From assembly GCA_902491795.1 (NCBI GenBank), contig CABUIX010000085.1, positions 1-5,690 of the forward strand: a stretch of 5,690 nucleotides of DNA. Direction: 5' to 3'. The notes beneath the pieces were generated by a model. It made no database searches, had not been told where the DNA came from, and was given only the letters and a program-made list of their open reading frames with translations. This DNA comes from an uncultured Bacteroidales bacterium. Its GTDB lineage: Bacteria > Bacteroidota > Bacteroidia > Bacteroidales > UBA932. Every line of letters starts with the position of its first letter. Positions within the stretch are counted from its first letter, which is position 1. This document shows positions 1 through 5,479 of this stretch, piece by piece. Position numbers and translations under genes: made by a program.

Positions 1-30
1 GGCCCCGGCTCCCACTACCGCTATCCTCAT
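1..30 (-). CDS. Start of a Rossmann-fold (NAD(P)/FAD-binding) protein, partial
   Basis: Only the first ten codons are visible. They read M-R-I-A-V-V-G-A-G-A on the minus strand, a hydrophobic beta strand running into a GxGx turn, as at the N-terminus of many Rossmann-fold dehydrogenases and flavoproteins. Ketopantoate reductase (PanE) commonly begins this way, but so do pyrroline-5-carboxylate reductases, amine oxidases and others, so the family cannot be fixed. A purine-rich ribosome binding site (GGAG at 38-35, minus strand) lies 4 bases before the ATG. The gene follows the response regulator stop codon by 16 bases on the same strand, so it is probably the third gene of the kinase-regulator operon. 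Whether it has any role in signalling or sugar metabolism is unknown. The rest of the gene lies outside the window. Confidence 0.6.
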   Translation of the reverse strand, partial: MRIAVVGAGA

Positions 31-46
31 CTCTCTCCTCAAGTCT

Positions 47-799
47 CTATTCCAGCCACGACAGGAAGTCATCCACCCTTGCACGCGAAACCAACAGGTC
101 AGTTCCGCTCTTGGGTTCGACGGTCAGCTTGAGCCTACCGTTCAGGTGCCGGACGACACTTTTGACGGCATGCCTTGCAACAATGCATCCGCGGGAAATG
201 CGGAAGAATTCCTCCGGATTCAACTGATGTTCAAGCATATCCATCGTGAAGTCTATTATGTAGCGGCTGCCGTCCGACAGGACCATGCAGTTGGACTTGT
301 CCTCCGAACAGAAATAAGCTATCGCTCCGACATCCACCGGGATAATCTTGTCTCCGAGCCTGACCACCCAGCGGCGCTTGTACTGCTGCTTGCCGGCAGA
401 GATGTCTCCGAGAGCTTTCAGGACCTCTTCCACTCCGGCACCCCCGCTTCTCTCACGGCATCGGGACACAGCCCGCTTCAGAGCATCAAGGCTGACGGGC
501 TTGAGCAGGTAATCTATGCTGCCCGTCTCGAAAGCCTTGACGGCATAGGTGTCATAGGCAGTGGTCATGACGACCTTCGATTTGACTTCCACCTGACGGA
601 AAATCTCGAAACAGTCACCGTCCGACAGGGCGACATCCATGAAAATCACGTCCGGCGAAGGATTCGACCGAAGCCAGCTCACCGTGGTCCTCACGGAATC
701 CGTCAGGGCAACTATTTCCACATCCGGAAAATTCTCAGAAAGAGTTCTGGCCAGCATGTTTCCGGCCATCACTTCGTCTTCAACAATCAAAACTTTCAT
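47..799 (-). CDS. LytTR-family response regulator (LytR/AlgR type)
   Basis: A 250-residue cytoplasmic DNA-binding response regulator. Residues 1-115 form a receiver domain: acidic pair E7/D8, phospho-acceptor D55 in the I-F-M-D context, switch threonines T79/T80, and conserved K100 before P101. After a short linker, residues about 143-250 form a LytTR DNA-binding domain (W-V-V-R-L-G-D-K-I start, F-F-R-I-S-R-G around 198-204, a conserved feature of that domain). The length is typical of the family. The ATG overlaps the kinase stop codon in an ATGA, so translation is probably coupled. The phosphate donor is almost certainly the adjacent kinase. The divergent intergenic region contains a pair of half sites fitting the LytTR consensus, making the neighbouring sugar-uptake operon the likely target; that link is inferred. 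All key residues are present and the gene looks intact. Confidence 0.95.
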   Translation of the reverse strand: MKVLIVEDEVMAGNMLARTLSENFPDVEIVALTDSVRTTVSWLRSNPSPDVIFMDVALSDGDCFEIFRQVEVKSKVVMTTAYDTYAVKAFETGSIDYLLKPVSLDALKRAVSRCRERSGGAGVEEVLKALGDISAGKQQYKRRWVVRLGDKIIPVDVGAIAYFCSEDKSNCMVLSDGSRYIIDFTMDMLEHQLNPEEFFRISRGCIVARHAVKSVVRHLNGRLKLTVEPKSGTDLLVSRARVDDFLSWLE

Positions 800-1911
800 A
801 ACAAAGGCAGAATTACTGAATACTGCTCGTCATTTTCCTTGACGACTATCGACTTGCCCGCGACATCCATGTACCTCTGGCGCAGGTATTTTTGTCCGAG
901 ACCGGCAGACCGGGGCGGGGTAAGCCGCGGTATCCGGTTGTTGGTCACAATCACGCTGCTTCCGGTCGAATGTATGCTTATCTCCAACGGGTTGTCCTGG
1001 CTCACCGCATTATGCTTCAGGGCGTTCTCGATCAACAGCTGCACGCTGCAGGGGACCACGCTGCGGGACAAGTCCTCTTCGGGAATGTCCACGACCATCT
1101 TGACCCCATCGGAAAAGCGCAGCTTCTGAAGATCCATGTACCGCGAAGCGAATTCCATCTCCTGCCTGAGCTTGACCAGCGGTTCATCCTCGCTCCTAAT
1201 CATGTAGCGGTACACGTCGGCCAGCTTGTGGGTATATTCACTGGCCTCCGGATTGGAATTCGCCTGAATCATGCAGTCAAGGATATTAAGCGAATTGAAC
1301 AGAAAGTGAGGATTCACCTGCTGCTTGAGGCTCAGGTACTTGAAATGTGCAAGATTGGCCTCTTCGGCCGCCTTCTCGGCCTGTTCACGAAGGCGGATGG
1401 CATATTCCGCCACAAGGACAATCGCAATGCAGCTGAAAATATAGTCAAGTATGACCTCAAGGAAAAAATTCCTTGTGAAACCAAGATCAGAATTGGCTAT
1501 TGCTATCACCAACCTCAATATTATTATCAGCACGAAAGCAAGCAACATCCATCTCAGCCCCTTCGCGTCACGCGAGCCCGAAACGGAAGTGTGGGAAAAT
1601 CCGTCAACAAGAAAGCCGATGACCTGGGTGCAGACGAAAGTGGACACCGGATGCACGGCCAAATCAGGGATGGAAGTCATGCCGAAAAGTGCAGCCAGGC
1701 CCATTCCGAGGCCGAACCCCACAATATTGGCAAGAATCACCGCCGTGGACATATACACGACGTTTGTTCCCCGCCTCAGACACAATATCACCACCAACAG
1801 CATGGTCAGCAGCGTCAGCAAAAGGTCATCGGCGATGCCTATCGCCCTGCAGCCCAACGAAACGGCCGCATGCAGCACCGCAAAGACCTGTATTATCCAA
1901 ACGTTTTTCAA
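796..1911 (-). CDS. LytS-type sensor histidine kinase (His_kinase family)
   Basis: A 371-residue membrane sensor kinase. About six hydrophobic segments fill residues 4-172 (roughly 4-24, 28-46, 50-77, 86-103, 119-140, 148-172) with no sizeable periplasmic domain, so the signal is probably sensed within or near the membrane. A short helical linker (174-190, rich in E, A and K) leads to the His_kinase motif with phospho-acceptor H202 in N-P-H-F-L-F-N-S. The N box is L-L-I-E-N-A-L-K-H-N (292-301), and a G-box-like S-A-G-L-G stretch lies at 335-339. This is the LytS/YehU/NatK type that pairs with LytTR regulators. The start is a TTG: an in-frame TAG lies at 1932-1930 and no ATG or GTG occurs between, while later starts would cut into the first membrane segment. 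No Shine-Dalgarno is seen, which is common in Bacteroidota. The ligand is unknown; a sugar-linked signal is suggested only by context. Confidence 0.93.
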   Translation of the reverse strand: MKNVWIIQVFAVLHAAVSLGCRAIGIADDLLLTLLTMLLVVILCLRRGTNVVYMSTAVILANIVGFGLGMGLAALFGMTSIPDLAVHPVSTFVCTQVIGFLVDGFSHTSVSGSRDAKGLRWMLLAFVLIIILRLVIAIANSDLGFTRNFFLEVILDYIFSCIAIVLVAEYAIRLREQAEKAAEEANLAHFKYLSLKQQVNPHFLFNSLNILDCMIQANSNPEASEYTHKLADVYRYMIRSEDEPLVKLRQEMEFASRYMDLQKLRFSDGVKMVVDIPEEDLSRSVVPCSVQLLIENALKHNAVSQDNPLEISIHSTGSSVIVTNNRIPRLTPPRSAGLGQKYLRQRYMDVAGKSIVVKENDEQYSVILPLL

Positions 1912-1958
1912 ATTTTTGAATATATAAGGCTAATATAATGACAAATCTCCAAAATCGT

Positions 1959-1988
1959 GCCGTTCATCCCGAAAATCTCGCAGTTCAT
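1959..1988 (+). promoter_or_regulatory. Candidate LytTR-regulator operator (paired direct repeats)
   Basis: Two 9-bp half sites, GCCGTTCAT (1959-1967) and GCAGTTCAT (1980-1988), are separated by 12 bp, giving a 21-bp period or two helical turns. The published LytTR consensus is a pair of direct repeats [TA][AC][CA]GTTN[AG][TG] separated by 12-13 bp. Each half site matches 8 of 9 positions, failing only at the first. The similarity is wider than the half sites: AAAATC recurs at 1951-1956 and 1972-1977, and GTTCATCC at 1962-1969 and 1983-1990, all in the same 21-bp register. The pair ends about 10 bp before the candidate -33 box of the rightward promoter, a usual place for an activator. Binding by the adjacent regulator is inferred. 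Confidence 0.68.
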
Positions 1989-1997
1989 CCTTACCTC

Positions 1998-2029
1998 TTT
2001 TTAAATGACGCGGCCAATTTGTTAATTTG
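1998..2029 (+). promoter_or_regulatory. Candidate Bacteroidota-type promoter for the transporter-sus operon
   Basis: The Bacteroidota housekeeping sigma factor prefers TTTG near -33 and TAnnTTTG near -7, about 19-21 bp apart. TTAATTTG at 2022-2029 matches the -7 element at 5 of its 6 fixed positions. A T-rich TTTTT at 1998-2002, a weak -33 element, lies 19 bp upstream. Transcription would begin near 2034-2037, leaving a short leader of roughly 17-20 bases before the ATG at 2054. The weak -33 box would suit a promoter that depends on an activator bound just upstream. Confidence 0.5.
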
Positions 2030-2053
2030 CCTTACCACAAGCAAGCAACACTA

Positions 2054-3274
2054 ATGCAAAACAAGCCTTTGAGCTTCTGGCAAATGTGGAATCTGAGCTT
2101 CGGATTCTTCGGTGTCCAGATAGCCTACGCACTCCAAAGTGCAAATATCAGCAGAATTTTCGCAACTCTTGGCGCCGACCCGCACCAATTGAGTTTCTTC
2201 TGGATTTTGCCCCCGCTGATGGGAATGATAGTACAGCCCTTCATCGGCAAATGGTCTGACCGCACCTGGTGCAGGATGGGCCGGCGCAAGCCATACCTTC
2301 TAGTCGGTGCCGCCGTTGCGGTACTTGTGATGCTCTTCCTGCCCAATGCCGGAAGCCTCAACTTCTCCGACAGGCTGCTGCTCGGACTCAACGGGGCAAT
2401 GTGGTTCGGTCTGTTCTCGCTGATGCTCCTGGACACTTCAATCAACGTTGCGATGCAGCCTTTCAAGATGATGGTGGGCGACATGGTGGGAGAAGAGCAG
2501 AAAGCAAAGGCCTATTCCATACAGTCGCTGCTCTGCAACGCGGGAAGCCTGGTAGGCTATCTTTTCCCGATATTCTTCACCTGGATCGGCATCGCCAACA
2601 CCGCGCCAAAGGGTGTCATTCCGCCTTCTGTCGTATGGAGTTTCTACTGCGGAGCTGCAATCCTGATACTCTGCGTACTGTACACCTTCGCGAAGGTCAA
2701 GGAAATGCCTCCGAAGGAATACGCCGAATTCCACGGAATTGACCTCCAGGCACAACAGGGAAGCAAACAGGACGAGCCTGGACTGCTAAAGCTGCTTGTC
2801 CACGCACCAAAGACCTTCTGGGCAGTGGGGCTCGTGCAGTTCTTCTGCTGGGCGGCGTTCATGTACATGTGGACCTATACCAACGGAGCTGTCGCCGTGA
2901 ACTGCTGGGGAACCTCCGATCCGGCATCCGAAGGATATCAGGCCGCCGGCAACTGGGTCGGCGTAGTGTTCGCAGCACAGGCAGTCGGCTCAATTCTCTG
3001 GTCGATGGTAATCCCCCGCTTCAAGTCACTCAAGACCGCATATGTGGTCAGCCTGCTGATCGGGGCCGCCGGCTTCATCTCGATTGCGTTCATCCACAAC
3101 CAATATCTGCTGTTCGGCTCGTACTTCCTCATCGGAACAGCCTGGGCGGCAATGCTCGCACTGCCTTTCACCCTTCTGACAAACTCTTTGACCGGTGACC
3201 ATATAGGCAGTTATCTCGGTCTGTTCAACTGCACGATCTGCCTTCCGCAAATTGCGGCGGAGGCGTATGCCTAA
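2054..3274 (+). CDS. GPH/MFS sugar (maltose-type) transporter, C-terminus frameshifted
   Basis: An inner-membrane major-facilitator sugar:cation symporter like the maltose/sucrose transporters that accompany Bacteroidota starch loci. It would carry maltose or malto-oligosaccharides from the periplasm into the cytoplasm. The N-terminus (S-F-W-Q-M-W-N, then S-A-N-I-S-R-I-F-A-T-L-G) and MFS motif A at residues 65-79 (G-K-W-S-D-R-T-W-C-R-M-G-R-R-K) are typical. Multiple hydrophobic segments follow in two halves joined by a polar loop near residues 225-250. I chose the ATG at 2054: the in-frame TTG at 2027 sits inside the predicted -7 box. As given, the frame ends at TAA 3272-3274 after 406 codons, just after L-P-Q-I. 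The missing final helix continues in another frame to 3384. Restoring one base gives about 443 residues, normal for the family. First gene of the rightward operon. Confidence 0.88.
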   Translation: MQNKPLSFWQMWNLSFGFFGVQIAYALQSANISRIFATLGADPHQLSFFWILPPLMGMIVQPFIGKWSDRTWCRMGRRKPYLLVGAAVAVLVMLFLPNAGSLNFSDRLLLGLNGAMWFGLFSLMLLDTSINVAMQPFKMMVGDMVGEEQKAKAYSIQSLLCNAGSLVGYLFPIFFTWIGIANTAPKGVIPPSVVWSFYCGAAILILCVLYTFAKVKEMPPKEYAEFHGIDLQAQQGSKQDEPGLLKLLVHAPKTFWAVGLVQFFCWAAFMYMWTYTNGAVAVNCWGTSDPASEGYQAAGNWVGVVFAAQAVGSILWSMVIPRFKSLKTAYVVSLLIGAAGFISIAFIHNQYLLFGSYFLIGTAWAAMLALPFTLLTNSLTGDHIGSYLGLFNCTICLPQIAAEAYA

Positions 3275-3384
3275 AACTTCTCGGCGGGGTGCAGGCGAAC
3301 ATGCTGGTACTGGCCGGGGTGCTTCTGATATGCGGCAGCCTTGCCGTCTCTCTCATAAAGGAAACCAAACAAACACTCAAATAA
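3262..3384 (+). pseudogene. Out-of-frame C-terminal remnant of the MFS transporter
   Basis: Reading the frame of the ATG at 3301 and extending upstream gives G-V-C-L-K-L-L-G-G-V-Q-A-N-M, then a hydrophobic helix (L-V-L-A-G-V-L-L-I-C-G-S-L-A-V-S-L) and a basic tail ending K-Q-T-L-K before TAA at 3382-3384. This is what the last transmembrane helix and tail of this transporter family look like. It joins the main reading frame if one base (or one plus a multiple of three) is restored around 3250-3262, in the stretch of GCGGCGGAGG. It is not a separate gene; the stop leaves 20 bp before the SusC ATG. Confidence 0.82.
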
Positions 3385-3404
3385 TTGTGTCTAACCAATT
3401 CAGT

Positions 3405-4787
3405 ATGAAAAGAATCCTAACTTTGCTGGCGGGTATCGCGCTTTCAATGTCGATACCTGCCAACGCAGCCGCACAGGACGGCTACGAAGTCAAGGGAGTG
3501 ATTGTCGATGCAGTTGGACCGGTAGTAGGAGCCACGGTAATGGAACCCGGCACCTCAACCGGAACAGTCTCTGACCTCGACGGAAATTTCGCCCTTACGG
3601 TATCTTCAGCCGACGCTACGGTCGAGGTGAGCTGCATAGGCTACGCCACCATGACCTTCAAGGCATCGGAAATGCCAGCAACCATCACTCTTTCCGAGGA
3701 CAACGAATTCCTCGACGAAGTTGTGGTGATAGGCTACGGCACGGTAAAGAAGAGCGACATGACCGGTTCCGTATCAGCCGTCAAGGCTGACCAGCTCAAC
3801 AAGGGTGTGATCACCTCTCCGGCCAACCTGCTTCAGGGCAAGTCCGCAGGTGTGGTTGTCACCGCAGGCGACGGTGCCCCCGGTTCATCCAGCACCATAC
3901 GAATCCGCGGAGGCTCTTCACTCAAGGCCAACAACAACCCTCTTATCGTGGTTGACGGACTTCCCCTTTCTGAAGTTGGAATCAGCGGCGTTTCGGATGC
4001 GCTGTCTTCGATCAACCCCAACGACATCGAGACATTCACCGTGCTCAAGGACGCTTCCGCAACCGCCATCTACGGATCAAGGGCATCCAACGGTGTGATC
4101 ATGATCACCACCAAGAAAGGCACCGCCGGCAAGGGAGTACACGTCAGCGCAGACTTCACCGCGTCAGTGTCACAGAATACCAAGTACGTGGACGTGCTCA
4201 CCGGTGACGAGATGCGCGACATCATGGCATGGTATATGGGGGGACAGATGGAGCCGCCTACCAGGCGCTTGGCGACGCCAACACCGACTGGCAGAAGGAA
4301 ATCTTCCAGCTCGGAAAGAGTCTTGAAGGAAACGTTGCCGTTTCCGGCAATGTCGGTTCAGGCAAGATGTTCTCAATGCCATACCGCGTTTCGCTCGGCG
4401 TCACCAGCCAGGACGGAACCCTCAAGGCCGACGGAGCAGCACTCACCTGGACATACACGGCAGTCGATTTCGGCTACACCTGCGCCACAGGCTACACCCT
4501 CTGGGCATCAGGGACCGAAGACTTCGCTGAACAGCAGAAAGTCACGGCGAGCTTTGCCGACGGAACCATCACCGTTGAGCAAAAGGCTCTCAACACCGCC
4601 ATCATCAATCTGGGCGGCGCCGTGGAAGAAGAATTCACGGTATACCTCAAGGCCAACGCCTACATGCTCACGAACAACGGCTCGGAGATCGCAAGGACCA
4701 ACGTGTCTTCAAACGTGCAGAGCGCCGTTTTCACCAGCTACAACATGCTGGTATCCGATGCTGATGTATATGACCACGTATGGGTGA
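3405..4787 (+). CDS. susC: SusC-like TonB-dependent outer membrane receptor, N-terminal part, frameshifted
   Basis: The N-terminal third of a SusC-type receptor, the outer-membrane barrel that imports oligosaccharides with a SusD lid, powered by TonB. Residues 1-24 are a signal peptide ending A-N-A-A-A-Q. Residues about 27-97 are a carboxypeptidase-D-like regulatory domain. The SusC signature follows at 105-123 (E-V-V-V-I-G-Y-G-T-V, then M-T-G-S-V), and the plug domain carries I-R-I-R-G-G-S (165-171) and L-K-D-A-S-A-T-A-I-Y-G (214-224). The ATG at 3405 gives a clean signal peptide; the open frame upstream to 3252 is non-coding. True homology stops at the six-G run 4238-4243. From there to the stop at 4785-4787 this frame is meaningless, and the SusC sequence continues in the frame listed next. 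No promoter is seen in the 20-bp gap upstream, so it shares the transporter transcript. Family members are about 1000 residues. Confidence 0.88.
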   Translation: MKRILTLLAGIALSMSIPANAAAQDGYEVKGVIVDAVGPVVGATVMEPGTSTGTVSDLDGNFALTVSSADATVEVSCIGYATMTFKASEMPATITLSEDNEFLDEVVVIGYGTVKKSDMTGSVSAVKADQLNKGVITSPANLLQGKSAGVVVTAGDGAPGSSSTIRIRGGSSLKANNNPLIVVDGLPLSEVGISGVSDALSSINPNDIETFTVLKDASATAIYGSRASNGVIMITTKKGTAGKGVHVSADFTASVSQNTKYVDVLTGDEMRDIMAWYMGGQMEPPTRRLATPTPTGRRKSSSSERVLKETLPFPAMSVQARCSQCHTAFRSASPARTEPSRPTEQHSPGHTRQSISATPAPQATPSGHQGPKTSLNSRKSRRALPTEPSPLSKRLSTPPSSIWAAPWKKNSRYTSRPTPTCSRTTARRSQGPTCLQTCRAPFSPATTCWYPMLMYMTTYG

Positions 4788-5407
4788 TCGGCGACTACAG
4801 CGGATGGGATTTCGCAAAGAGCCAGCTTCTCTACAACTACAACGGAGACGGGACCACCTACGAGGGCGTGATAGACTTTGCCGACAAGGCCGCAAACGGA
4901 TTCAAGATCTCAGGTGCAGCCGAATGGGTGGACACCATGAACTGGGGTACCGACGGCAGCGCCGAGGCTCCTGCCAGTGAGGCCAGCAGCATACAGCTGA
5001 TCTCATCCGGCGGCTCAGGCAACATCTCATGCTACAGCAACCGCTTCTATCACTTCACCTTCAGCAAGACCACGGCTCTGCTCAACATGGACTGGAGCAT
5101 GAGCACGGTAGGAGTCATCGGTGACTTCAACGGTTGGGGCGGAGACGTGGCGATGGAATTCAATCCTACCTATGTACGCTTCTACGCCGACGTGGAGATT
5201 CCTTCAGCCGGAGGACTGAAGTTCCGCGCAGACGAGACCTGGGGGCCCAACGAATGGGGAGCCGGATCAGCTGACGGCGTGGTGGCCCTCAAGGGTGCAA
5301 ACATCAATGTCGAGGCAGGAAACTACAGGATCTATCTTGACCTCAACAAGATGACCTACGAGATCAATGCCTCAATGTACGGCAAGCCCGAACCCGGCAT
5401 TGAATAA
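4229..5407 (+). CDS. susE: Chimeric ORF: SusC segment joined to SusE-like starch-binding protein
   Basis: The open frame begins inside susC; its ATG at 4229 is probably not a real start. Codons from 4238 to about 4435 continue SusC: G-T-D-G-A-A-Y-Q, then A-N-T-D-W-Q (a conserved SusC motif), then R-V-S-L-G-V-T-S-Q-D-G-T-L-K-A-D. Near 4430-4442 the sequence switches abruptly to SusE: A-L-T-W-T begins the Ig-like SusE domain (to about 4745). Two similar C-terminal modules follow, opening V-W-V-I-G-D-Y-S-G-W (4778) and V-G-V-I-G-D-F-N-G-W (5108), rich in Trp as in the starch-binding modules of SusE/SusF. The rest of SusC, all of SusD, and the SusE lipoprotein signal are absent. SusE normally is a surface lipoprotein that holds starch. 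With one G restored at 4238-4243, the whole 3405-5407 would be one frame of 667 residues. Deletion, misassembly and a true fusion are all possible. Confidence 0.82.
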   Translation: MVYGGTDGAAYQALGDANTDWQKEIFQLGKSLEGNVAVSGNVGSGKMFSMPYRVSLGVTSQDGTLKADGAALTWTYTAVDFGYTCATGYTLWASGTEDFAEQQKVTASFADGTITVEQKALNTAIINLGGAVEEEFTVYLKANAYMLTNNGSEIARTNVSSNVQSAVFTSYNMLVSDADVYDHVWVIGDYSGWDFAKSQLLYNYNGDGTTYEGVIDFADKAANGFKISGAAEWVDTMNWGTDGSAEAPASEASSIQLISSGGSGNISCYSNRFYHFTFSKTTALLNMDWSMSTVGVIGDFNGWGGDVAMEFNPTYVRFYADVEIPSAGGLKFRADETWGPNEWGAGSADGVVALKGANINVEAGNYRIYLDLNKMTYEINASMYGKPEPGIE

Positions 5408-5421
5408 AACCTGAACCATCC

Positions 5422-5465
5422 AAGGCAAATGCGCCGGCAATCCTGTGCGCATTTGCCTTTTTTTT
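5422..5465 (+). terminator. Rho-independent terminator after the susE-like gene
   Basis: A perfect 13-bp inverted repeat, AAGGCAAATGCGC at 5422-5434 and its complement at 5447-5459, encloses a 12-base loop. It runs straight into eight T (5458-5465). It starts 14 bases after the stop codon of the susE-like frame and ends 14 bases before the amylase ATG. It should stop most transcripts, reducing or separating expression of the amylase. Confidence 0.92.
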
Positions 5466-5479
5466 AAATTTAGGACAAA

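Larger units (their letters stand above)
1912..2053. promoter_or_regulatory. Divergent intergenic control region
   Basis: This 142-bp gap separates the leftward kinase operon from the rightward transporter-sus operon. It is clearly richer in A+T than the genes on either side. It contains the LytTR-like direct repeats and the rightward promoter listed separately. A leftward promoter for the kinase must lie in the A+T-rich part around 1912-1950, but I could not settle on convincing -33 and -7 boxes there with proper spacing. No small ORF or RNA gene is apparent. Confidence 0.75.

Noticed and set aside
146..1129. Long plus-strand open frame opposite the response regulator and kinase
   Set aside because: Its translation has no recognisable domain and low-complexity polar composition, while the minus strand codes for clear receiver, LytTR and kinase motifs. 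It is an antisense shadow.
1907..1920. Short palindrome TTCAAATTTTTGAA at the kinase start
   Set aside because: Only six pairs, all but one per arm A/T, in an A+T-rich stretch; expected by chance and not clearly an operator.
892..1938. Second long plus-strand open frame opposite the kinase
   Set aside because: It is rich in His, Arg and Gln as expected from the complement of a membrane protein gene, with no motif and no promoter. Antisense shadow.
2027..2053. TTG at 2027 as the transporter start
   Set aside because: It lies inside the predicted -7 box and adds nine residues not expected in the family; the ATG at 2054 gives the usual N-terminus.
3252..3404. Upstream in-frame extension of the SusC reading frame
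   Set aside because: The extension reads as basic residues overlapping the transporter tail, and the signal peptide begins exactly at the ATG at 3405.
4780..4980. Small basic open frame inside the susE-like gene
   Set aside because: It is Arg-rich and motif-free, and the overlapping frame encodes the starch-binding modules. Shadow frame.
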